DNA from: Rhabdophis nuchalis
Taxonomy: Eukaryota; Chordata; Lepidosauria; Squamata; Natricidae
NCBI GenBank assembly: GCA_039707465.1
Contig: CM077643.1
Location: forward strand, 65,474,605-65,538,604
Direction: 5' to 3'
Length of the DNA stretch: 64,000 nt
Part shown: piece after piece, positions 34,523 to 42,296 of the stretch
Layout of the letters: each line of letters starts with the position of its first letter
How positions within the stretch are numbered: the first letter of the stretch is position 1
Notes under the pieces: model-generated
Database searches by the model: none
The model's input: the letters and a program-made list of their open reading frames with translations, nothing else
Told to the model about the DNA's origin: nothing
Translations under genes and position numbers: made by a program

Positions 34523-34870
34523 TTAAATCTTGGGGGGGGGGGGATTGCTGACTATTGTTGTGAGGGGGTTGATTGGCTGTACAGCTGTATCATGATTGGT
34601 AGATTGATGCTGATTGGTCTTATTTGTATGTTTCTCCTTATTTTGAATTTCAACGGCTTGGGTGGAGGGTGGGGCTCGTCTGTTGGTCAGTGCTGGTTTC
34701 CAGATGTCTGGTAGGCGGGAGGTGTCATCACGTTTGTTCATATTGTTAGGTTGCTTCTCTATTTCAATGGCTTCTCTGATTATTCTCCTGTTCAGCTGTT
34801 CAGCCTTGGAGATCATTTTAGTTCCTTGAAAGTCAATGTCATGTCCTGTAGTTTTGAAATGTTGATAGAG
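34523..34870 (-). pseudogene. Penelope-like protein C-terminus (GIY-YIG end)
   Basis: The minus-strand frame reads, in order, GHDIDFQGTKMISKAEQLNR, RIIREAIEIEKQPNNMNK and DDTSRLPDIWKPAL. This is the pattern at the C-terminus of PLE proteins (GH.IDF..TK, then R.IREAIEI....N.N..D...LP..W). It is the last part of the GIY-YIG nuclease, the domain that cuts target DNA. The frame stays open for about 115 codons and ends in an IVSNPPPPKI extension. The RT domain would lie toward higher coordinates and is absent, so this is a 5'-truncated copy without function. Confidence 0.75.
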
Positions 34871-34920
34871 ATGAGGTATTAAGTTGATTTTTTAATGCAT
34901 GATTAAGTTGATTTTAATGA

Positions 34921-35093
34921 AGCGAGTGAGCAGGTGGAGGACCCGAGCCTGCGGCTACCTTAAGCAACACCGAGGCCATCCGGGCGCCACACGGGGCTGG
35001 AAGGGAGGTGGGCGTGCAGCGCCCGGATGGCCTCGGCGGCGCTTAAGGTAGCCGCAGCTCGGGTCCTCCGCCCGCCCGCCCGCTCACTCACTG
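34921..35093. repeat. GC-rich imperfect palindrome, arms of about 55 bp or more
   Basis: The left arm (about 34933-34988) reads GGTGGAGGACCCGAGCC, CTACCTTAAGCA and CCATCCGGGCGCC. The right arm (about 35019-35072) is its reverse complement with a few changes. Flanking GCGAGTGAGC and CGCTCACTCAC extend the symmetry. The GC content is far above the surroundings, suggesting transposon interior. Confidence 0.85.
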
Positions 35094-35179
35094 CGGGATG
35101 AGGCAGCCGTTACCTCCTCATCTGACATGTCGGCCCCTCTGGGTAGCCCCGGAAAGTGCGCCACAGTGGCCGTCGGAAG

Positions 35180-35318
35180 GAGCTGGTGGAGGAGTGCTCC
35201 ACCATCCTCTGCCCAGGGGGCTGCTCCCTCCTCCTCCTCTCCAGCCCTGCGGCCCGGTTCCTATCAAGCCGCAGACCGGCACCGGTCCGCAGACCGGGGG
35301 TTGGGGACCCCTGGTCTA
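35180..35318. mobile_element. hAT-type element, right end (GGGGTCCCCAACC family)
   Basis: It ends GGGGGTTGGGGACCCCTG and shares GCCCGGTTCCTATCAAGCC and CAGACCGGCACCGGTCC with the complete element at 38031-38346. No left end with a matching GTCTAGAT duplication was found; the palindrome at 34921-35093 may belong to it. Confidence 0.7.
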
Positions 35319-35400
35319 GATGGTCTCTGGTGATGAGCCGAAAGGCAGAAAAGGAAACAGTATGTCTCCTCCCTTAATTGGGGCCTAACAGGGTGTTGTG
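35319..35400 (+). repeat. Inverted-repeat arm, left
   Basis: This arm is the reverse complement of 35681-35760 (about 80 bp, a few differences). Shared words are GTCTAGATGGTCTCTGGTGA, GAGCCGAAAGGCAG and CTTAATTGGGGCC. A SINE-like unit lies between the arms. Confidence 0.85.
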
Positions 35401-35444
35401 GAACAATTATAGATACTTATCCTCCTGTCTCAGCTGATGCAATA

Positions 35445-35608
35445 AGAGAACCTGGCTGGCTGAATGGCTAAAGGTTCTTGCCTGATATGCAATACAGCCC
35501 CGGTTCGGATCCCAGTAAGGGTATGGCTAGCTGATGAGAGCTAAAAAGCTCGAAATAGATCTATACTAGTCTCCCTGATTTATTTATTGATCAACTCATA
35601 AAACTAAC

Positions 35609-35615
<7 letters not shown>
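35445..35615 (+). mobile_element. tRNA-derived SINE
   Basis: The head has a consensus RNA polymerase III A box, TGGCTGAATGG (35457-35467), and a B box, GGTTCGGATCC (35502-35512), at normal spacing. A non-tRNA body (GCTAGCTGATGAGAGCTAAA, CTATACTAGTCTCCCTGATT) follows and ends at a (TG)n run. The acceptor and anticodon stems do not fold as a tRNA, so it is not a tRNA gene. The SINE family is unidentified. Confidence 0.65.
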
Positions 35616-35640
<25 letters not shown>

Positions 35641-35665
35641 TAGTTTTATGAGATATATATATATA
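35616..35665. repeat. (TG)n and (AT)n microsatellites
   Basis: A TG run of about 13 units is bordered by ATAAAACTAACATAT and its partial reverse complement GTTAGTTTTAT, followed by ATATAT. Confidence 0.95.
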
Positions 35666-35680
35666 TTTGTGTCACATCAC

Positions 35681-35760
35681 CCTGTTAGGGCCCCAATTAA
35701 GGGAGGAAGCATACTGCTTTCCTTTTCTGCCTTTCGGCTCATCACCAGAGACCATCTAGA
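35681..35760 (-). repeat. Inverted-repeat arm, right
   Basis: Partner of 35319-35400. Beyond it, TTAGGTTTTTGAG-type sequence and an (AC)n run (35811-35833) mark another microsatellite before the right direct repeat. Confidence 0.85.
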
Positions 35761-35952
35761 CAGAAAGCTATGAGTTCCGTTGTATACTTTTTAGTTAGCT
35801 CAAAAACCTAACACACACACACACACACACACACATAATTGTTTTTCCTACAATTATGTATGGGTCCGCTTTTTTTCAGATCAAATGAGTGTTGATCCAT
35901 TGGTTGTGATTGGAGTTGACTGATTGGCTTGTCACCCAAGCCTGAAGTATTT

Positions 35953-36000
35953 TATTGTAAGAACATACCAACCAAAGATTTATGGTACTTAATCTTCTTA
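35953..36000 (+). repeat. 48-bp direct repeat, right copy
   Basis: Matches 34262-34309 at 42 of 48 positions; the two starts are 1,691 bp apart. Confidence 0.75.
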
Positions 36001-36829
36001 AAGATGGAGGTGTTTGTTTTAATTTTTAAAAACAGAAAAAGAGATCAGGTATAAGGTTTGCAAGGTTTCTGCAAATCTTCCAGCTTTCTTTATTTGGACC
36101 ATTATTTTTCTGCCACTGGAGGATATTGTTCCATTTGCATTCAGTAATAAACTTTGTAATTCTTATTTTCTGGAAGAAACATTTGTAATAAAAGCTATTT
36201 TCATTACTTAATTCAGATTGCTTAAAAAACAGCCTTAGTGCTATATGTGCTTCTTGTGTTTAGTACAAATTTATCTTAATTCTTAATTCTATTTTATGTT
36301 TGGATTCCAGCAGCTTTGATTTACGAAGTTAATCTGGCCAGAATCCCATCTTGGATTGTTGAATAATATATACCTCTATCATATTGTATTTTAATGATGC
36401 ATTTATTCTAGTACCTCATCTGACTAATGGTGCTTCCTTGACAGATTAGCATCATATATCATCAAAAAGGCATACTTGTAATATATAACTAAATAATGTC
36501 AATGGGAAAGAAAGGAGAAGCCAATAGAAACTGACAGTTTATTAGTTGGTTTGCTTATTTCTTTCGGACATGTTTGGGAAGGCTTTTAAAATACTGAGTT
36601 CGATAACAATTTCTTTACTGAAGTTGAAGATACAATATTTAAACACATCTTTCTCCTGTTGTTGTGTTTTAATGATGGGAAAAGTCATTTGTAATAGAGA
36701 ACAGATCATTTGAACAATGAATCAGATGATCAGAGTTTGTCTTGCTGAGATTTATTAAACTATTGGGTGTCAGAAACCAAAGTCAAGTAGGCCTGGACTG
36801 CTTTTGTGCAGGTGTGTGTGTGTGTTTGT
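36001..36829. other. No recognised feature
   Basis: Unassigned AT-rich sequence. Confidence 0.35.
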
Positions 36830-37064
36830 CAGTGGTGGGATTCAAATTTTTTTACTACCAGTTCTGTGGGCATGGCTTAGTGGGTGTGGCAGGGGAAGGA
36901 TACTGTTAAATCCCCATTCCCTCCTGATCAGCTGGGACTCGGGAGGCAGAGACTAGTTGGGGGTTGGGCCAGCCAGAGGTGGTATTTACCGGTTCTCTGA
37001 ACTACTCAAAATTTCCGCTACTGGTTCTTCAAAACGGGCCAGAACTTGCTGAATGCCACCTCTG
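36830..37064. mobile_element. hAT-type MITE, CAGTGGTGGG family, inside (TG)n
   Basis: It starts CAGTGGTGGGATTCAAAT and ends TGAATGCCACCTCTG. The flanks GTGTTTGT and GTGTGTGT are an 8-bp duplication drawn from a TG microsatellite, whose two halves now lie on either side. Confidence 0.85.
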
Positions 37065-37448
37065 GTGTGTGTGTGTGTGTGCGTGCGTGCGCGCGTGTGT
37101 GTGTTTGAACCATATTGCACTTCTCAGACAGAAAGCTCTTTCTGTCTAATTCCTGATTTTCATTCATTTCAGTGAACTAGATTGTCATTCTCCAGATTTA
37201 AGTAATGATATGTCCATCATCTAAACATGCAAAAATAGTCTATTTTTCTTATTTTCTTCTATTATGACTTAGATCAGTCATCTCTAGTTGGGCTCCCTTC
37301 AGACTACAGTTACCAGAAAGCTGCATTGCCTCCATCTGTAGTGAATCTCTTGAGCAGAGTAGGTGGTGGTCTTATACCAGGACTTCCTACTATAAAATAA
37401 TTACAATAGGCTGCCATTAATCAGGCTGAACCTGACACTTCCTCAATT
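37065..37448. other. (TG)n remainder, otherwise unrecognised
   Basis: The GT/GC dinucleotide run at 37065-37103 continues the array split by the MITE. The rest is unassigned. Confidence 0.4.
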
Positions 37449-37456
37449 GTCTAGTT

Positions 37457-37601
37457 CAGTGTTTCTCAACCTTGGCAACTTTCAGATGTGCAGATTTCAA
37501 TTCTCAGAATTTCCCTAGCCAGCAATGCTGGTGATGCTGGCTGGAGAATTCTGGGAGATGAAGTCCACACATTTGAAAACTGCCAAGGTTGAGAAACACT
37601 G
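37457..37601. mobile_element. hAT-type MITE with near-palindromic structure, 145 bp
   Basis: It starts CAGTGTTTCTCAACCTTGGC and ends GCCAAGGTTGAGAAACACTG, a perfect 20-bp inverted repeat. The interior GAATTCTGGGAGATGAAGTC is a common reptile MITE word. The flanks GTCTAGTT and GCCTAGCT are an 8-bp duplication with two mismatches. Confidence 0.9.
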
Positions 37602-37609
37602 GCCTAGCT

Positions 37610-37896
37610 AGAGAACGCTTTGCCCTTCTATCAAAGTCATTTGCCATGTCAATGCTGTATTTCATTTTATTTCCTAATATCTTGTTCTTGTACTTAGCAA
37701 TTTCTGATGTCTGCCCACCCACCAGTTTTTCTTTCCCTGGTTTTGTTTTCGTTACTCTTATCTGTACCTATGTATCATCCTCCTTTTCTTTCTCATTTTG
37801 GATTGTTCCTCTAGTCTTTTGTTACGCACTATGGCCATACAAGAGAAATTGTGTATTGACAGGATGTGTGGATAAAATAATCTAGTCAGATAATAT
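37610..37896. other. No recognised feature
   Basis: Unassigned; a 98-codon hydrophobic frame at 37589-37885 overlaps the MITE end and has no family signature. Confidence 0.35.
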
Positions 37897-37904
37897 GATC
37901 AAAG

Positions 37905-38415
37905 CAGTGGTGAAATTCAAATTTTTTTACTACTGGTTCTGTGGGCATGGCTTGGCAAGGATACTGCAAAATCTCCATTCCCTCCCCACTCTGGCGCCCG
38001 CCTGAGGTATTATTTGCTGGTTCTCTAAACCAGGGGTCTCCAACCTTTTTTGCACCAGAGACCGGTTTCATTTTAAAGAAAATTCCGCGGACCAGCTGGC
38101 ATAGAGGGGGAGCCGGGGGGAGGGGGAACAGGCGGCGCATGCACACGTGGGGGGGGAGTCGGCTCACTCGCCCCTCTAGGACCCCCAATGGTGTGAGCGA
38201 CCGCACCTGCGCTCTCCCGCCCCCGGTGTGCGCTCTGCCCAGGGGGCTGCCCCGTCCTCCCTCCTCCTCCTCCCCAGCCCTGCGGCCCGGTTCCTATCAA
38301 GCCACAGACCGGCACCGGTCCGTGGACCGGGGGTTGGGGATCCCTGCTCTAAACTACTTAAAATTTCCACTACCAGTTTTCCAGAACCTTCAGAACCTGC
38401 TGAATTACACCCCTG
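37905..38415. mobile_element. hAT-type MITE, CAGTGGTGGG family, interrupted
   Basis: It starts CAGTGGTGAAATTCAAAT and ends TGAATTACACCCCTG, with flanks GATCAAAG and GATTGAAG (8 bp, two mismatches). A 316-bp hAT element of another family sits inside; without it and one duplication copy the host is about 187 bp. Confidence 0.85.
38031..38346. mobile_element. hAT-type element, GGGGTCCCCAACC family, 316 bp
   Basis: It starts CAGGGGTCTCCAACC and ends GGGTTGGGGATCCCTG. CTCTAAAC flanks it on both sides (38023-38030 and 38347-38354), a perfect 8-bp duplication. The interior is GC-rich. The 201-codon frame running through it and its host (from 37941) is a composition artefact. Confidence 0.92.
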
Positions 38416-38679
38416 GATTGAAGATTAGAAAGGAGAATTTAGAAGATCTTGCAAGCCAGGGCTTCCTAGGGAGCATACTGTTCCTTGCCTGGGCCTTGTG
38501 TGCCAGAATGTATTATTGGTATTTCTCAATTCATTTTCTTGTGTAGTTGTGACTCATACTAGAATCTCTCAAATATAAAGCAGCATGATTTTGAAATAGT
38601 GGCATAAATAACAAAATATTGATGTAACAGGGATGACAGCAGTCAACGAGTGACACACATTTTAAAAATTAGCTTGTTG

Positions 38680-39420
38680 ATAAATCATTCCTTGTCACTG
38701 AGTTGGCTTCGACCCCTGGTGACTGCAGGGATAAATACTTGCTATCCTGATATTGCTTAAAGTCACTCATAGTTCTTCCAGAGAGATTTCAGTAGTCTTT
38801 TTCATCCTGCTTATTTACTTTCTCCATTCTCTCTTCCTTTTTCTATTTCCTTTGAATCTGCCAGGCCTAATATTTTTTTCTAGTCTATCATCAGCTTGCT
38901 CACATGCCCAGAGTGTTGGGTTTTGGCTTGCTGATCATCATCTCAAGGGAAAAATATTTGGCCAGGGGTAAACTCTTTTTGCAGTTCATTCAACCCCTAA
39001 TAATATCTCCAGATCCATAACTTTAAGGCAACTATCTATTTTTTTTCACTCTTAATGCCCATCTTTCACATTATCACTGGGGTGAGGGACATACAAATGT
39101 TGCTATTGAACTATTCTGATTTTTACTTTCACTAAAATGTACTGTCTTTCATTACCTTGGCTAAACATCTTATGTGTCTTCCTCTACGTCTAGGATAATT
39201 ATGACATGATCTATTCAGTCAAAGCCTTTCGAAAATCAATCAAGAATCAAAGGTCAACGGCCTTTTTATATTCTCTTGTTCTTTTTATTATTCACCTATA
39301 GTATATTAGCTATCTCACTTGTGTCCATCTGTCTTTTGCTTAAGCCTGCTTATTTATTTGGATTTCTTTGCCAGTGTTTGGGTCTGTTATTCTATATGGG
39401 GTGTTGGACGGGAATTTACT
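38680..39420 (-). mobile_element. Decayed BovB-type LINE, RT core to 3' end
   Basis: On the minus strand, going from 39420 down, broken frames give a 'QAGF.KGR..T..IANI' block, then LILD-FSKGFD-IDHVI (the 'FIDYAKAFDCVDH' box). Nearer 38900-38700 come LGLADSKEIEKGRE and ISLEEL-VTLSNIRIA, matching the BovB C-terminus 'LGKIEGKR.RGR' and 'DMSLSELRELVMDREAW'. The 3' end has GTCACCAGGGGTCGAAGCC (cf. 'GGGTCGC.AAGAGTCG'). Sequence between these blocks is deleted. The clade call rests on the order of several matches, each weak alone. Confidence 0.6.
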
Positions 39421-39654
39421 CAGGAGGGGAATAATGCAATTGCTTGCCCTTGCTTTTTCTTTCTTCATTATATGCACCAATCTTTTCCAGTCTCAACACA
39501 TTCTCTTTATTTTCTGAGCCACGGTCTTCCCCCACTGTTGAGTTAAATTGCTAGCTATTATTTTTGAGTTAGCAGTAAATTATATTGACATGAACTTGCT
39601 AATCCCCATTTTTTTCTATTATGTCTATTCTGATTCTGTCTAATGGGTGCAGCA

Positions 39655-39886
39655 AAGTGATTGTTTGGTTCATAAGTTTGGAAGAAACCTTGGAGATCTG
39701 CCCTAACCCTATGCCCTGCACAGGAATCCTCATACCACCCTAGACAAATGCCTGTTCAACCTTTGCAGAAAAACTGCAGTGATGAAGCATCTACAACGCC
39801 AGGAGAGAAAACAGTTGCTACTTAATAGTTCTCATGGTCAGGAAGTTACTCCTTATTTCAAGTCTGGATTTCCTTTTGCAATTGGT
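39655..39886 (-). mobile_element. CR1 LINE 3' fragment, antisense
   Basis: The + strand reads AAACTGCAGTGATGAAGCAT, CATGGTCAGGAAGTTACTCC and TTATTTCAAG, the reverse complement of the CR1 3' end (compare 18612-18882). It stops where the next element's tail begins. Confidence 0.75.
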
Positions 39887-39932
39887 ATGTATGTATGTAT
39901 GTATGTATGTATGTATGTATGTATGTATGTAT

Positions 39933-39967
<35 letters not shown>

Positions 39968-39970
39968 TTT
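39887..39970. repeat. Compound (TATG)n(TATT)n microsatellite
   Basis: About 11 TATG units then about nine TATT units. On the minus strand it is the tail of the L3-type LINE that follows. Confidence 0.97.
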
Positions 39971-40740
39971 GTCAGACATGTACAAGGTAACAAGTATAGG
40001 TATGAACATAAACATGAATAAAGGAAGTGTAACTGTCCAGATAAATGTGGACAGTAAGACAGGGACGGTTGGCACGCTGGTGCGCTTATTCATGCCTGTT
40101 TTACAGACCTCTTAGGAATGGGGTGTGGTCCACAGTAGACAGGTTGAGATTGAAGCTATGAGGATTTGAGGCTGTAACAACAGAATCAGGTAGAGCATTC
40201 CAGGCGTTGACCACTCTGTTGCTGAAGTCATATTTTCTGCAATTGAGTTTGAAACGGTTTACCTTGAGTTTGTATCGATTTGGGGTTTTTTTGTAAAAAA
40301 GTTTTTTTTTTATTTTTGATTAAACACAGAACAAAACACAAACCACCACAAAATCAACTTTCGTTAGATATTGTAGAAAGTGTGTCAATTGGTTACAAAA
40401 AGCTTTCATGCATCTCTTCCACAGTCATTACTTACAATTCATGTCAAATTATATATTTTAAATCAAACATCTTTATATATCATACCTCAATTTTCATTTA
40501 ACTATAATTGTTTTTACATCCTTTTGCATAAAATATTCCAAAATTAAAAACACAACCACATAATGACATTTATCATCCAATAATATTACACTTTTATGAC
40601 ATGTTCTAAATAAGAATTAGTTATATTTGATAGCAAAATTTCTAAACCTCTTTTCCAAATCACTATTTACAATTTGTATCCAATTTCCTTTTATTAAACC
40701 AGTACATGTATATGTTGTTAGCTATATCCATTGTCATTTC

Positions 40741-40763
40741 ATTATTATTATTATTACTATTAC

Positions 40764-40797
<34 letters not shown>
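40741..40797. repeat. (ATT)n microsatellite
   Basis: About 19 ATT/ACT units within the 3' part of the outer L1-like element. The tyrosine run in one frame is not coding. Confidence 0.97.
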
Positions 40798-40958
40798 TAA
40801 CAAGAAACCATTTACTATTTATATCAAATTCCTCTCATCAAACTAAGACATGTGTATACATTATTGTCATTATCAATTATTTATTTAACCATATCCTTTA
40901 TCACTTCATTTTTAACATAATACTAAAATCTACTAAATGTAACTAATTTTTTGTTATC

Positions 40959-41522
40959 AGCTTTCATATATCAACCTGTATCTTTCCAATAATAACAGTC
41001 TTATTTCTTTTGCCATTTTTGGAATTAATCTTATGTTTATTCCCTTAATAGAATTTTTGTGGACTTCTCTTCGCACCTTATTGCTTGTTGCATCTCTTAT
41101 ATAATCTCAATACTCTCCATCTGCTTCTTTAATCAGCTTATCTTTGATTATCAGTAGTGCTTCTGACAAGGTTTCTCTCCTTAAATCCATCATTTCTTCT
41201 TTTTCTTCTTCTGTACCTTGAAATCTGAGGTAGAGTTCCTGTCCCTCAAATTCCCTTTTCCATACTCCACTCTTTCCATGCTCACGCCACTGTTAAAATC
41301 ATCAGTTGTCTTGTCTTTGTATTCATTTTTCCCTTCGATTTTTGGGACTCTAACCTCCACTTTTTCCATTTGATAGGCATCTTCAAATTTTCCATCATAT
41401 TTTGCTGTTAAAAACTCTATGTTTTCCATTCTCTTCTCAATTCTCTCTGCTACTTCTAATAAATTTTGAATTCCAAACATAATCTTTTGTAATGTTAAGA
41501 TTTCTTTTTGATGTTGTGCCAT
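40959..41522 (-). pseudogene. L1-type ORF1 of the outer element (frameshifted)
   Basis: The ATG at 41522 opens a 110-residue frame beginning MAQHQKEILTLQKIMFG. The first 45 residues look like a heptad coiled coil (LLEVAERIEKRMENIEFL). Near 41240 the frame shifts by one base: the neighbouring frame gives YLRFQGTEEEKEEMMDLR, aligning with YFLRFQNVFEEPGECLPDL in the inner element and marking the start of the L1 ORF1p RNA-binding domain. It continues with one stop to a VRREVHKN block (cf. VPREIHVKF) and ends near 40959. The C-terminal domain looks shortened. L1 ORF1p coats element RNA as a trimer; this copy cannot do so. Confidence 0.65.
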
Positions 41523-42296
41523 TCTTCCAACTGGAAGACACTGCCACTTTGGCTTTCAAAGCTTTTTATTTTAGGTTAGATTAAACACAAGTTCATTTAT
41601 GATCTTCAAAAACAAGGTTCTGTTTTTAGTTCTCTCCCACTGCCAGTAAGGCTCTCAAAGAGCACTTGTATAAACAATTTGTGTTTTTTTCTCTTATCAC
41701 TCTCTGTAAACAAGTTGCAGAACCTTGAAATGCAAAGTCAATGAGATCAAAAGAAAAAGGGAAATTACAATGTTTGAAAAATTCAAGCCTCCAGCCTCCA
41801 AGTGGCAGTGTTGCTTCCTTTCACTCTGATGTTGCAACCCTCTTTGTACTCCTTTTATATTTTCTTTATATTCCAGGCTTAAAAGAGACAACGTTCTTAA
41901 ATGGAACTTAATAAAAAGAAATAAAAACACTTGTTGAAATAAAGAACAAAATTTTAATCCAAGGGTTAAAAAATAGAAGAAAAAAACCTAATCTGTTCAC
42001 TTTTTTAAAAATGCGAAAAATTCAATTCACAAAGTAGAATTAAAAAGAAAGATAACACACTACCCAAAGTAATCCAATGTAGCTTAATTTCACTGCTTAT
42101 TTTCTTTTGATTTCGGATTTAATTTAGCTTAAACATTTTTGGGCAGTCTTTTTTAAAACAATAAAAATTCCTCACCAGATGGACACACTTTCTCTTTCTG
42201 TTTCCTTCTGTTTCAGAGCTGTCCCAACTTCATCAGCCTGTGGCTGAGCTTTTGCCGCTGGCTAGAAGAACTTCTCTTGGATCAATCAGAGACTTT

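Larger units (their letters stand above)
34402..34920 (-). mobile_element. Penelope-like element, 3' part
   Basis: On the minus strand it encodes the end of a Penelope-type protein, then a 3' UTR with a hammerhead-like core and a microsatellite tail. The 5' and RT parts are missing. Penelope-like elements (PLEs) differ from LINEs in having a telomerase-like RT joined to a GIY-YIG nuclease. Confidence 0.75.

Noticed and set aside
35452..35525. Possible tRNA gene
   Set aside because: The A and B boxes are good, but the acceptor and anticodon arms do not pair and the sequence continues into a SINE body and tail.
37941..38546. 201-codon + strand frame
   Set aside because: It crosses the boundaries of two nested hAT elements, so it cannot be an ancestral gene.
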